Shown piece by piece: positions 13,051 through 23,782 of a stretch of 64,000 nucleotides of DNA (positions are counted from its first letter, which is position 1; each line of letters opens with the position of its first letter). Both the position numbers and the translations under genes were made by a program. The stretch covers positions 186,001-250,000 of the forward strand of contig CP163498.1 of NCBI GenBank assembly GCA_041071465.1. The letters are read 5' to 3'. The notes under the pieces are model-generated. The model ran no database searches, had not been told where the DNA came from, and saw nothing but the letters and a program-made list of their open reading frames with translations. The stretch is from Pseudomonas putida (GTDB lineage: Bacteria; Pseudomonadota; Gammaproteobacteria; Pseudomonadales; Pseudomonadaceae).

Positions 13051-13581
13051 ATGGCGGAACAACTATCCACAAGTAAGTGCGATTCACCATTACTGCAGGC
13101 CTTCGTCGACAACCGCAGCATCCTGGTCAAGATTGCTGCCCGCATCACTGGCTGCCGCTCCCGCGCCGAGGATGTGGTGCAAGACGCCTTCTTCCGGCTC
13201 GGCGCTGCCCCGCAGATCACTTCGTCGTTCAAGGCGCAACTAAGCTACCTGTTCCAGATCGTGCGCAACCTTGCGATCGACCACTACCGCAAGCAGACGA
13301 TGGAGCTGAAGTACTCCGGCAGCGAGGAGGAAGGCCTGAATGTGGTTATCCAGAACGCCTCGCCCGAAGCCACCCATATCAACCTTGCCGCGCTGGACGA
13401 CATTGCCGAAGCGCTGAACGAGCTGCCGCAACGTACCCGCTATGCGTTCGAGATGTACCGCCTGCATGGGGTACCGCAAAAGGACATTGCCAAGGAACTG
13501 GGGGTGTCGCCGACTTTGGTCAACTTCATGATCCGCGATGCACTGGTGCATTGCCGCAAGACCGCCAACCGGCAGGTCTGA
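13051..13581 (+). CDS. pfrI: Iron-starvation ECF sigma factor PfrI/PvdS
   Basis: An ECF sigma-70 factor of 176 residues that directs RNA polymerase to pyoverdine biosynthesis promoters when iron is scarce. It is called PvdS in P. aeruginosa and PfrI in P. putida. Region 2 (RAEDVVQDAFFRL near residue 38 and YLFQIVRNLAIDHYRKQ near 70) and region 4 (ELPQRTRYAFEMYRLHG and the helix-turn-helix PQKDIAKELGVSPTLV near residue 140) are both visible. ATG at 13051 is chosen because AAGGTGA lies 6 bases upstream and the longer upstream reading lacks conserved sequence. A Fur box lies upstream. Divergent neighbour pvdL is its expected target. In many pseudomonads the anti-sigma FpvR controls this protein; no such gene is in the window. 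Confidence 0.93.
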   Translation: MAEQLSTSKCDSPLLQAFVDNRSILVKIAARITGCRSRAEDVVQDAFFRLGAAPQITSSFKAQLSYLFQIVRNLAIDHYRKQTMELKYSGSEEEGLNVVIQNASPEATHINLAALDDIAEALNELPQRTRYAFEMYRLHGVPQKDIAKELGVSPTLVNFMIRDALVHCRKTANRQV

Positions 13582-13621
13582 GTCATTCTTCGAGAACATT
13601 GGCGAGGCCGTCGGGCGGGAA

Positions 13622-14431
13622 TCAAGGCCTGCGCGTGCTGACTGTGATGCGGTAGGGCTCGAAAATCCGCGCCAGTTCACCGCTGTCACGCAGGCCACGC
13701 AGCAGTGCAGCGAACGTCTGCTCGCCGATAGGCGCCCCCGGGCGCAGCAAGGCGTAGTGGTGATAGACCTGGTCAATGCGTTGCGAAGGCACCAGCTGCG
13801 CCTTGCTCGCCGGGTTGCGTGCCAGGAAATCGCTGAGGTAGGAACGCGTGACCAGGGCGATATCGGCGCGGCCGGCCTGCACCATCAGCAGGTTGCTGTC
13901 GTGGGAATAGGTCAGGGTCGCGTTGTATGTCTTGCGCAGGTAATCGGGGTCAGCGTTGAAGCTGGCGAACGCGTAGTGGTAGCCGTTGAACAAGGCCAGG
14001 CGTTTGCCACGCAGGTCGTCGAAGTAACGCGGATCACTGCCGTTTTCCTTGCGGGCGACGAACACTTCGGCATCTTCCAGGCCCATGTCCACGGTCTGAT
14101 GGGCAATCTGCTCCCAGCCCCATTGTGGGTTCTCGAAAATGGCCATGTCGGTGCGGCCTTGCTGGAAGTCACCGAAGCGCCGCTGGATAGACGTAGGTAC
14201 CAGAACGAAGTGATAGTGCTGCTGCGCCCGGTTGAGTGCATCGACCAACTGCGGCAGCAAACCGGTATCGGCACCTTGCTCGGGGCGCACTGTGTAAGGC
14301 GGGAAATGGGCTGCGCCAATCTTCACTTCAACCGCTTCGCCAGCCCATACCGGTGCCGCCAACCAGAACACGGCCAGCAGCATCAGGGTGGACAAGGCCT
14401 TGAGGCCGGGCGCTGGAGTCAAGACGGACAC
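13622..14431 (-). CDS. Periplasmic solute-binding protein, family 3 (transporter substrate-binding)
   Basis: Predicted secreted protein of 269 residues. The N-terminus is a signal peptide (hydrophobic TLMLLAVFWLAAPVWA, cleavage likely after PVWA near residue 30). The mature part has the two-lobed SBP_bac_3 pattern: VKIGAAHFPPYT at the start, a first lobe ending in TDMAIFENPQW, and RGKRLALFNGYHYAF and RADIALVTRSYL in the second. Such proteins bind amino acids for ABC importers, but no permease or ATPase genes are adjacent, so this is an orphan and its ligand is unknown. It is convergent with the sigma gene, with 40 bases between their stops, and is probably transcribed alone. Confidence 0.8.
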   Translation of the reverse strand: MSVLTPAPGLKALSTLMLLAVFWLAAPVWAGEAVEVKIGAAHFPPYTVRPEQGADTGLLPQLVDALNRAQQHYHFVLVPTSIQRRFGDFQQGRTDMAIFENPQWGWEQIAHQTVDMGLEDAEVFVARKENGSDPRYFDDLRGKRLALFNGYHYAFASFNADPDYLRKTYNATLTYSHDSNLLMVQAGRADIALVTRSYLSDFLARNPASKAQLVPSQRIDQVYHHYALLRPGAPIGEQTFAALLRGLRDSGELARIFEPYRITVSTRRP

Positions 14432-14593
14432 TCATCACGGTTTATGCCTGTATGCGCTTAAGCTAGGCGTTTTCCAGGGGCGGCACAACTACTGGCGTCT
14501 GCTCTTTGTGCCAAAGCAGGCGGCAAAATGCCATAGGATGCCGTATGCCCGTACATTGGCTACGCTCTAGCAGGATCTGCATGGGAGCCTGGT

Positions 14594-15145
14594 ATGGGCC
14601 ATTGGTTGGTGATCGACCTGGAAGCCACCACCGACGATGGTGGGTGGCCGGTCACAGAGATGGAAATCATTGAAATCGGCGCAAGCCTGGTGACCCGCGA
14701 AGGCCGCGAGGTCGACCATTTCCAGCGTTTTGTAAAGCCACGGCGGCGGCCGCAGCTGACCCCGTTCTGCCGTGAGCTGACCCACATCAGCCAGGCCGAC
14801 GTGGACAACGCCGCGCCGTTTCGCGAGGTGTGGGCAAGCTTCGAGCGCTGGCTGGAGCACCACCGCGGGCAGCTTCAGGCCTGGGTCAGCTGGGGCGACT
14901 ACGACCGCCAGCAATTGCACCAGGAGTGGCAGCAGCACGGCCTCGACAGCCTGCTGCGCACATTGCCGCATATCAACCTCAAGCAACGCTTTGCCAAGGC
15001 CCGCCACCTGCAGCGCCCCACCGGCCTGAACGGCGCCCTGCAACTGGCCGGCATGCACTTTTGCGGGCAACAGCACAGGGCCCTGGAAGATGCGCGCAAC
15101 ACGGCGCGGCTATTACCGTTGACCCTGCCCGCCCACAGCCCCTGA
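14594..15145 (+). CDS. DEDDh 3'-5' exonuclease family protein
   Basis: A 183-residue exonuclease of the DnaQ/RNase T superfamily, type 3'hExo/ERI-1 (inferred). The ExoI motif is VIDLEAT near residue 6, ExoII is [12 protein letters not shown] near residue 97, and ExoIII is [13 protein letters not shown] near residue 160 (the DEDDh histidine and last aspartate). The protein is the nuclease domain alone, so it could act on RNA or DNA 3' ends; the substrate is not predictable. It is divergent from the solute-binding protein and 74 bases upstream of ppnP. The ATG at 14594 is used because the exonuclease fold begins immediately after it. Confidence 0.85.
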   Translation: MGHWLVIDLEATTDDGGWPVTEMEIIEIGASLVTREGREVDHFQRFVKPRRRPQLTPFCRELTHISQADVDNAAPFREVWASFERWLEHHRGQLQAWVSWGDYDRQQLHQEWQQHGLDSLLRTLPHINLKQRFAKARHLQRPTGLNGALQLAGMHFCGQQHRALEDARNTARLLPLTLPAHSP

Positions 15146-15219
15146 AAGCAGATGACGAGGCCTGTGGCCTTGGGCATACTGGCCAGCCCTTTTTCAGCAC
15201 CTCTTTTCAGGAGTCGCCC

Positions 15220-15504
15220 ATGTTCCAGGTCAACGAGTACTTCAACGGCACCGTCAAGTCGATCGCATTCTCGGGCGAAGAAGGCCCGGCCACTGTCGGC
15301 GTCATGGCTCCGGGCGAATACGAATTCGGCACTGCCAAGCGTGAGATCATGCATGTGGTATCGGGCGCGCTGACCGTGAAACTGCCAGGTAGCGACAACT
15401 GGGAAACCTTCAACACCGGTGACAAGTTCAACGTGCCGGCTGACAGCAAGTTCCAGCTGCAGGTGAAGGTGGATACCGCTTACCTGTGCGAATACCGCGA
15501 CTAA
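15220..15504 (+). CDS. ppnP: Pyrimidine/purine nucleoside phosphorylase PpnP
   Basis: A 94-residue single-domain cupin of the YaiE/PpnP family (formerly DUF1255). It splits many purine and pyrimidine nucleosides with phosphate to the free base and ribose-1-phosphate. The sequence is typical throughout: [17 protein letters not shown] at the start, [15 protein letters not shown], then [16 protein letters not shown] and a C-terminal [18 protein letters not shown] at 15220 follows CAGGAG by 7 bases. The upstream reading in the same frame overlaps the exonuclease gene and is not conserved. Confidence 0.92.
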   Translation: MFQVNEYFNGTVKSIAFSGEEGPATVGVMAPGEYEFGTAKREIMHVVSGALTVKLPGSDNWETFNTGDKFNVPADSKFQLQVKVDTAYLCEYRD

Positions 15505-15519
15505 GCGCCGGCCTGTTCC

Positions 15520-15613
15520 GGCCTCTTCGCGGGTAAACCCGCTCCTACAGGGTGCTGAGCCGACCTTCGATGGTGTGCGGTCCTTGTAGGTGCGGGTTTA
15601 CCCGCGAAGAATC
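15520..15613. repeat. REP-type inverted repeat pair
   Basis: Two facing copies of the P. putida REP unit: TTCGCGGGTAAACCCGCTCC then GGTGCGGGTTTACCCGCGAA. They lie between the convergent ppnP and hydrolase genes and could also serve as a bidirectional terminator or mRNA 3' stabiliser. Confidence 0.85.
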
Positions 15614-15618
15614 CAGCA

Positions 15619-16311
15619 CTAATCCTTCAGGAAATCAGCAACACGTTCAGCCGCCGCCTGCAAATGCTGCTCATGGCTGAACCCCGAAGCCTTCAACGGC
15701 TTCAGGTCATGGTCCCCCGCCACTAGCCAGCTCACCTCGATCGCCGGCGACAACGCATACCCCGCCACCGCCTCGCGGTTACCCAGCGCATCCCGCTCGC
15801 CCTGCACGATCAACGTCGGTGTTTTCAACTCGGCCAGGTGCTCTACCCGTGGCTTCTCGGGTTTACCCACCGCGTAGAACGGATAGCCCAGGCACACCAG
15901 CGCATCCGCGCCCAATTCGTCGGCCAGCAGGCTCGCCATGCGCCCGCCCATGGACTTGCCACCCACGGCCAGCTTGCCCGCGACCAAAGGTCGCACTTGC
16001 CGGTACGCCTCGCGCCAGCATTCAAGCAACACCTTCTGCGGGTTCGGCGGCCGCTTGCCACCGGTAACCCTGCGCTCGGCCATGTACGGGAACTCGAAGC
16101 GCACTACCGCTACCCCAAGCGCCGCAAGCCTTTGCGCCATTTCGTCCATGAACCCGCTGTCCATCGGCGCGCCCGCGCCATGGGCCAGAATCAGGCACCC
16201 CTTGTAGTCATCCTGACCTGCAACCCGCGGAGGATCGCAGCGCAAGCCTGGGACATTTGCGACCTTCGCCCATTGATCCCCGTCAATACCGGCACTTTGC
16301 CCATTAATCAT
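15619..16311 (-). CDS. Alpha/beta hydrolase, KANL3/Tex30 family
   Basis: Cytoplasmic protein of 230 residues with an alpha/beta hydrolase fold. The oxyanion region is [15 protein letters not shown], the nucleophile elbow is [12 protein letters not shown] (serine in G-K-S-M-G), and the last part ([14 protein letters not shown], then GDHDLKPL) carries the acid and histidine. This matches the Tex30/KANL3-like dienelactone-hydrolase-related family, whose substrates are unknown. I choose the ATG at 16311 because GAGGCAAGC precedes it; the in-frame extension to 16371 would overlap ccoN-1 and is not family-like. Its first codons overlap the Anr box of the divergent ccoN-1, so the 5' end of this gene doubles as the oxidase promoter. 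Confidence 0.82.
   Translation of the reverse strand: MINGQSAGIDGDQWAKVANVPGLRCDPPRVAGQDDYKGCLILAHGAGAPMDSGFMDEMAQRLAALGVAVVRFEFPYMAERRVTGGKRPPNPQKVLLECWREAYRQVRPLVAGKLAVGGKSMGGRMASLLADELGADALVCLGYPFYAVGKPEKPRVEHLAELKTPTLIVQGERDALGNREAVAGYALSPAIEVSWLVAGDHDLKPLKASGFSHEQHLQAAAERVADFLKD
16273..16286 (+). promoter_or_regulatory. Anr/FNR box of the first cbb3 operon
   Basis: TTGATCCCCGTCAA matches the Anr/FNR consensus TTGAT-N4-ATCAA at 9 of 10 defined positions. It is 76 bases upstream of the ccoN-1 ATG, the range expected for an activator site centred near -41.5. It lies inside the start of the divergent hydrolase gene. Confidence 0.8.
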
Positions 16312-16361
16312 GCTTGCCTCGCTGTAAAGCCTGCCAAATAACCGTGGATGGGAACCCATAC

Positions 16362-17786
<1,425 letters not shown>

Positions 17787-17799
17787 GGAGAAACGCCTG

Positions 17800-18408
17800 A
17801 TGAAACATGAAGTCATCGAGAAAAACGTCGGCCTGATGGCCCTGCTGATGGTATTTGCCGTCAGCATCGGCGGCCTGACCCAGATCGTCCCGCTGTTCTT
17901 CCAGGACGTCACCAACAAACCGGTCGAAGGCATGAAGCCCTATACCGCGCTGCAACTGGAAGGCCGCGATGTCTACATCCGCGAAGGTTGCGTGGGCTGC
18001 CACTCGCAGATGATCCGCCCGTTCCGTGCCGAAACCGAGCGGTACGGCCACTACTCGGTGGCCGGTGAAAGCGTGTGGGACCACCCGTTCCTGTGGGGCT
18101 CCAAGCGCACCGGGCCGGACCTGGCCCGGGTCGGTGGCCGCTACTCGGACGACTGGCACCGTGCGCACCTGTACAACCCGCGCAACGTGGTACCGGAGTC
18201 GAAGATGCCGTCCTACCCGTGGCTGGTTGCCCAGCAGGTCGACAACAGCCACACCGACGTCAAGATGCGCACCCTGCGCACCCTGGGCGTGCCGTACACC
18301 GACGACGACATTGCCGGCGCCCGTGAAGCGGTCAAAGGCAAGACCGAGATGGACGCACTGGTCGCCTACCTGCAGGTGCTCGGCACCGCGATCAAGAACA
18401 AGAGGTGA
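17800..18408 (+). CDS. ccoO: cbb3-type cytochrome c oxidase subunit II, copy 1
   Basis: Monohaem membrane-anchored cytochrome c of 202 residues. One N-terminal transmembrane anchor ([15 protein letters not shown]) is followed by a periplasmic domain. The haem site is [15 protein letters not shown] near residue 65 (CxxCH) and a distal methionine probably lies in SKMPSYPW. It passes electrons from CcoP to CcoN. ATG at 17800 follows GAGGAG by 7 bases, 13 bases after the ccoN stop. The rest of the operon follows directly. Confidence 0.96.
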   Translation: MKHEVIEKNVGLMALLMVFAVSIGGLTQIVPLFFQDVTNKPVEGMKPYTALQLEGRDVYIREGCVGCHSQMIRPFRAETERYGHYSVAGESVWDHPFLWGSKRTGPDLARVGGRYSDDWHRAHLYNPRNVVPESKMPSYPWLVAQQVDNSHTDVKMRTLRTLGVPYTDDDIAGAREAVKGKTEMDALVAYLQVLGTAIKNKR

Positions 18409-18413
18409 GTGCG

Positions 18414-18608
18414 ATGGAAATGGACATCGGCATGATCCGCGGTGTGGGCACCCTGGTGGTGATGATTGCCTTTATCGGCCTCACCCTGTGGGTCTTCAAC
18501 CGCCGCCGCGACCGTGATTTCGCCGAAGCGCGCCTGCTGCCCTTCGTCGACGACCGCCTGCCCCCTGCCGGGCAGGAGCCTGCTGCAAAAAGGAGTAACG
18601 GGCAATGA
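18414..18608 (+). CDS. ccoQ: cbb3 oxidase small subunit CcoQ, copy 1
   Basis: Small single-helix membrane protein of 64 residues (helix [19 protein letters not shown], then a basic FNRRRDRDF cytoplasmic stretch). CcoQ stabilises the oxidase complex. ATG at 18414 is preceded by AGAGGTGAG; ATG at 18420 is also possible, and a GTG at 18405 lies too close to that site. The gene overlaps the ccoP start by 4 bases (ATGA). Confidence 0.88.
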   Translation: MEMDIGMIRGVGTLVVMIAFIGLTLWVFNRRRDRDFAEARLLPFVDDRLPPAGQEPAAKRSNGQ

Positions 18609-19546
18609 CCACCTTCTGGAGTACGTACATCAGCGTACTGACCATCGGTAGCCTGATTGGCCTGACCTGGCTACTGCTCGCCACGCGCAAGGGCCAGAGC
18701 AACAACACCACCGACGAGACCATGGGCCACAGCTTCGACGGCATCGAGGAGTACGACAACCCGCTGCCCAAGTGGTGGTTCTGGCTGTTCGTGGGCACCT
18801 TGGCGTTCTCGGTCGGCTACCTGATCCTCTACCCGGGCCTGGGCAACTGGAAAGGCATCCTGCCGGGCTATGAAAATGGCTGGACTGGCGCCAACGAATG
18901 GCAGAAGGAAATGGACAAGGCCGATGCCAGGTTCGGTCCGATCTTCGCCAAATACGCCGCCATGCCCGTAGAAGAAGTGGCGAAGGACCCGCAGGCGCTG
19001 AAAATGGGCAGCCGCCTGTTCGCCTCCAACTGCTCGGTGTGCCACGGTTCCGACGCCAAGGGCGCCTTCGGCTTCCCCAACCTCACCGACAATGACTGGC
19101 GCTGGGGCGGCGATCCGGAAACCATCAAGACCACCATCATGAGCGGTCGCCATGGCGTGATGCCGGCCTGGGCCGAAGTGATCGGTGACCAGGGCGTGGC
19201 CGACGTGGCTGCGTTCGTGGTCAGCAAACTCGACGGCCGCACACTGCCTGAGGGGGCAAAGGCCGATGTGGAGAACGGGCAGAAGATCTTCGCAGCCAAC
19301 TGCGTGGCCTGCCACGGGCCGGAAGGTAAAGGTACGCCTGCCATGGGCGCACCGAACCTGACCCACCCGCAGGCGTTCATCTATGGCTCGAGCTTTGCCC
19401 AGCTGCAGCAGACCATTCGTTATGGTCGCCAGGGGCAAATGCCGGCGCAGGCCGAGATCCAAGGGAATGACAAGGTGCACCTGCTGGCGGCTTACGTGTA
19501 TAGCCTGTCGCAGGGTGGTTCGGCTGAGACCGTGACGGCCAAGTGA
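18605..19546 (+). CDS. ccoP: cbb3-type cytochrome c oxidase subunit III, copy 1
   Basis: Dihaem cytochrome c subunit of 313 residues that accepts electrons and feeds CcoO/CcoN. It has two N-terminal transmembrane helices (near residues 7-27 and 58-78) around the conserved [14 protein letters not shown], then two c-type domains with haem sites CSVCHG near residue 141 and CVACHG near 230. Compared with copy 2 it lacks a 14-residue stretch in the linker after LPGY. Its stop codon lies in the first unit of a 27-bp tandem duplication. Confidence 0.96.
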   Translation: MTTFWSTYISVLTIGSLIGLTWLLLATRKGQSNNTTDETMGHSFDGIEEYDNPLPKWWFWLFVGTLAFSVGYLILYPGLGNWKGILPGYENGWTGANEWQKEMDKADARFGPIFAKYAAMPVEEVAKDPQALKMGSRLFASNCSVCHGSDAKGAFGFPNLTDNDWRWGGDPETIKTTIMSGRHGVMPAWAEVIGDQGVADVAAFVVSKLDGRTLPEGAKADVENGQKIFAANCVACHGPEGKGTPAMGAPNLTHPQAFIYGSSFAQLQQTIRYGRQGQMPAQAEIQGNDKVHLLAAYVYSLSQGGSAETVTAK

Positions 19547-19591
19547 GTTCGCCGAAAGGGATTTGCCAAGTGAGTCCGCCGAAAGGCATTT
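19538..19591. repeat. 27-bp tandem duplication across the ccoP-1 stop codon
   Basis: 19538-19564 and 19565-19591 are two adjacent copies of a 27-base unit beginning GCCAAGTGAGT and ending GGNATTT, 25 of 27 identical. The first copy holds the last codons and stop of ccoP; the second repeats them after the stop. Confidence 0.95.
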
Positions 19592-19600
19592 GCCGCCTGT

Positions 19601-19825
19601 GAGATCGAGCGCCGCCCGCGCGGCGCTTCGCGGGTAAACCCGCTCCTACGTTTGTTTCGGGCCAGTCCCTCCTGCACCAGTCGCGCGCGACCGCCTTGTT
19701 TGTACGACGCGATATCGAGACATGCGCCAAGGCGGTCGCGCGCAAATCTCACAGGAATAATTGGCCCGAAACAAACGTAGGAGCGGGTTTACCCGCGAAG
19801 CGCCGCGCGGGCGGCGCTCGATCTC
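19601..19825. repeat. Nested palindrome with 64-bp perfect arms (REP-containing)
   Basis: 19601-19664 is the exact reverse complement of 19762-19825 (64 bases). Each arm contains a REP unit (TTCGCGGGTAAACCCGCTCC). The 97-base centre holds a second inverted repeat with 15-base arms (19683-19697 and 19729-19743) and a 10-base pair CCTGTGAGAT/ATCTCACAGG linking 19596-19605 to 19746-19755. No ORF of note is inside. The size and perfection exceed the other REP pairs here. Confidence 0.93.
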
Positions 19826-19830
19826 TGCCC

Positions 19831-19930
19831 CACCACAACACTCAATCCTTACACCCCCGCCCCACCACAACACCCAATCCTTACCCCCCCGCCCCCATAA
19901 CCCTCAAGCCTTACACTCCCCCGCCCACTA
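19831..19930. repeat. Three imperfect C-rich direct repeats
   Basis: About three units of 32-34 bases, each of the form CACCACAACACNCAATCCTT followed by ACCCCCCGCCC, run head to tail. The stretch is almost free of G on the plus strand. Confidence 0.8.
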
Positions 19931-20085
19931 CCAGCCTCAGTCCCCTTCCCTTGCACCCCCACCGAACAGAACTAAGCTTGTTGCCTCAGTGGGCTTCGCT
20001 CCGAAAGGACCGATGCAGACACGGCGCGTAGCCTGACGCCGCCCCGAAAAAGCTTGACCGATCGATCAGAAAAAGGTGAAAAACG

Positions 20086-20152
20086 GTACACATTACAAAT
20101 ATTTATTTGTGTACAATCGTCCAGACCTGATCACTGCGGGACATCAGTGATC
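20086..20152. promoter_or_regulatory. Two inverted repeats upstream of the second cbb3 operon
   Basis: GTACACA at 20086-20092 pairs with TGTGTAC at 20108-20114 around an AT-rich centre. GATCACTG at 20129-20136 pairs with CAGTGATC at 20145-20152. They may be operators or transcript hairpins; no regulator can be named. Apart from these, the repeats upstream and the weak Anr-like site at 20198, I see nothing in the 19547-20264 spacer. Confidence 0.5.
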
Positions 20153-20197
20153 GGACCTGGACACGGGTCGGCGTACCAAAGTTGCGTTGCGGTAACC

Positions 20198-20211
20198 TTG
20201 CTGGTTATCAA
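20198..20211 (+). promoter_or_regulatory. Degenerate Anr/FNR-like box of the second cbb3 operon
   Basis: TTGCTGGTTATCAA matches the TTGAT-N4-ATCAA consensus at 9 of 10 positions, the mismatch being in the key left half (A to C). It lies 54 bases before the ccoN-2 ATG. It is plausible but weaker than the boxes at 16273 and 29266. Confidence 0.4.
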
Positions 20212-20264
20212 TACTGGCGCCGATTTTTCGACCAACAAGAACATCAAAACCGTGGAACCTTAGA

Positions 20265-21706
<1,442 letters not shown>

Positions 21707-21707
<1 letters not shown>

Positions 21708-22315
21708 TGAAGCATGAAGCCGTCGAGAAGAACATAGGCCTGCTGGCCTTCTTCATGGTCATCGCCGTGAGCGTCGGTGGCCTGACCCAGATCGTCCCGC
21801 TGTTTTTCCAGGACGTCACCAACAAGCCGGTCGAGGGCATGAAGCCGCGCACCGCGCTGGAGCTGGAAGGCCGCGATATCTACATCCGCGAAGGCTGCGT
21901 AGGCTGTCACTCGCAGATGATCCGCCCGTTCCGTGCCGAAACCGAGCGGTACGGCCATTACTCGGTAGCCGGTGAAAGCGTGTGGGATCACCCGTTCCTG
22001 TGGGGCTCCAAGCGTACCGGGCCGGACTTGGCCCGCGTCGGCGGCCGCTACTCCGATGACTGGCACCGTGCGCACCTGTACAACCCGCGCAACGTGGTAC
22101 CGGAATCGAAGATGCCGTCCTACCCGTGGCTGGTCGAGAACAAGCTCGACGGCAAAGACACCGCGAAAAAGATGGAAGTGCTGCGCACACTCGGCACCCC
22201 GTACACCGACGCCGACATTGCCGGCGCACGTGACGCGGTCAAGGGCAAGACCGAAATGGACGCCATCGTCGCGTACCTGCAGGGTCTTGGCACCATCATC
22301 AAGAGCAAACGGTGA
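21707..22315 (+). CDS. ccoO: cbb3-type cytochrome c oxidase subunit II, copy 2
   Basis: Monohaem subunit of 202 residues, the same length as copy 1, with an N-terminal anchor ([15 protein letters not shown]) and haem site [15 protein letters not shown]. It diverges from copy 1 around residues 143-156 ([14 protein letters not shown] against [14 protein letters not shown]). Translation is probably coupled to ccoN-2, whose TGA shares its A with this ATG. Confidence 0.96.
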
Positions 22316-22320
22316 CGCTG

Positions 22321-22512
22321 ATGGATATCGGGATGATTCGCGGCCTGGGCACCGTCGTGGTGATGGTGGCCTTCGTGGGCCTGGCGCTGTGGGTGTTCAA
22401 CCCACGGCGTAAAAAGGACTTCGACGAAGCGACCCAACTGCCCTTCGCGGATGACCCCGAGGCCACTCGGCACGTCGAGCAAGCAAAAGCTTCTGGGAGC
22501 AAACAACAATGA
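22321..22512 (+). CDS. ccoQ: cbb3 oxidase small subunit CcoQ, copy 2
   Basis: Single-helix subunit of 63 residues (helix [19 protein letters not shown] then FNPRRKKDF). ATG at 22321 is taken as the start with GGTGA 6 bases before it; a GTG at 22312 is the alternative. It overlaps the start of ccoP-2 by 4 bases, as in operon 1. Confidence 0.87.
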   Translation: MDIGMIRGLGTVVVMVAFVGLALWVFNPRRKKDFDEATQLPFADDPEATRHVEQAKASGSKQQ

Positions 22513-23486
22513 CAACCTTCTGGAGTCTGTACGTTACCGTCCTGACCCTGGGCACCATCTTCTCGTTGACCTGGCTGCTGCTGTCGACCCGCAAGGGCCA
22601 GCGCGAAGAGGTTACCGACGAAACCGTCGGGCATGCCTTCGATGGCATCGAGGAATACGACAACCCGCTGCCGAAATGGTGGTTCTGGCTGTTCGTCGGC
22701 ACCATCATCTTCGCCCTCGGCTACCTGGTGCTGTACCCGGGCCTGGGCAACTGGAAAGGCGTCCTGCCGGGCTATTCGTACCTGGATAACGACAAGCAGA
22801 CCGAGTTTTCCAACGGCCAGCCGGGCTGGACCGGCGTGCACGAATGGGAAAAGGAAATGGCCAAGGCCGACGCCCGTTTCGGGCCGATCTTCGCCAAGTT
22901 CGCGGCGATGCCGATCGAAGACGTAGCCAAGGACCCACAGGCATTGAAAATGGGTGCGCGGCTGTTCGCCTCCAACTGTTCGGTGTGCCACGGCTCCGAC
23001 GCCAAGGGCGCCTTCGGCTTCCCCAACCTGACCGACAACGACTGGCGCTGGGGCGGCGAACCGGACACCATCAAGACCACCATCATGGGCGGTCGCCATG
23101 GCGTGATGCCGGCCTGGGCCGAAGTGATCGGTGACCAGGGCGTGGCCGACGTGGCTGCATTCGTGGTCAGCAAACTCGATGGCCGCACACTGCCTGAGGG
23201 TGCGAAGGCCGATGTGGAGAACGGGCAGAAGATCTTCGCAGCCAACTGCGTGGCCTGCCACGGGCCGGAAGGCAAAGGCACGCCCGCCATGGGCGCACCG
23301 AACCTGACCCACCCGCAGGCGTTCATCTACGGCTCGAGCTTTGCCCAATTGCAGCAGACTATCCGTTATGGCCGCCAGGGGCAGATGCCGGCCCAGGAAC
23401 AGCTGCAGGGCAACGACAAGGTGCACTTGCTGGCGGCTTATGTGTACAGCCTGTCGCACCAGGCTGAGCCGGCCAAGGCTGAGTAA
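22509..23486 (+). CDS. ccoP: cbb3-type cytochrome c oxidase subunit III, copy 2
   Basis: Dihaem subunit of 325 residues: two N-terminal transmembrane helices, [14 protein letters not shown], and haem sites CSVCHG and CVACHG. After LPGY it carries an extra [14 protein letters not shown] stretch that copy 1 lacks, lengthening the linker between the membrane part and the haem domains. From about 23083 to 23360 its DNA is nearly identical to ccoP-1. Confidence 0.96.
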   Translation: MTTFWSLYVTVLTLGTIFSLTWLLLSTRKGQREEVTDETVGHAFDGIEEYDNPLPKWWFWLFVGTIIFALGYLVLYPGLGNWKGVLPGYSYLDNDKQTEFSNGQPGWTGVHEWEKEMAKADARFGPIFAKFAAMPIEDVAKDPQALKMGARLFASNCSVCHGSDAKGAFGFPNLTDNDWRWGGEPDTIKTTIMGGRHGVMPAWAEVIGDQGVADVAAFVVSKLDGRTLPEGAKADVENGQKIFAANCVACHGPEGKGTPAMGAPNLTHPQAFIYGSSFAQLQQTIRYGRQGQMPAQEQLQGNDKVHLLAAYVYSLSHQAEPAKAE

Positions 23487-23495
23487 GGCAGGCCT

Positions 23496-23564
23496 GGCCT
23501 GTTCGCGGGTAAACCCGCTCCTACAAGGATCCTGTGTAGGAGCGGGTTTACCCGCGAACAGGCC
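23496..23564. repeat. REP inverted repeat pair downstream of ccoP-2
   Basis: 30-base arms 23496-23525 and 23535-23564 are perfect reverse complements around AGGATCCTG. They follow the ccoP stop by 10 bases and may protect or terminate the operon mRNA. Confidence 0.93.
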
Positions 23565-23782
23565 GGTACTGGCACAGCATTTCTCGCAGGCTGATGACCT
23601 GGATCAATTGACACCCGCCATAACACGTTTCATACCACGAACCCAACGCGACTAAAGGTCGCAGTGCGATCCCATACCGCCCTCAGCGGCGTATCATGGA
23701 CCGCAGAGCGCTAGCAGATTGCGCGAGACTGCGGCCCGCACGCACAGGCCGCGGCGTTTCTCCACTGCCGTGGGACTTGATG

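Noticed and set aside
20055..20070. TTGACCGATCGATCAG as an Anr box before ccoN-2
   Set aside because: The half-sites are six bases apart instead of four, so it does not fit; the site at 20198 is closer to consensus.
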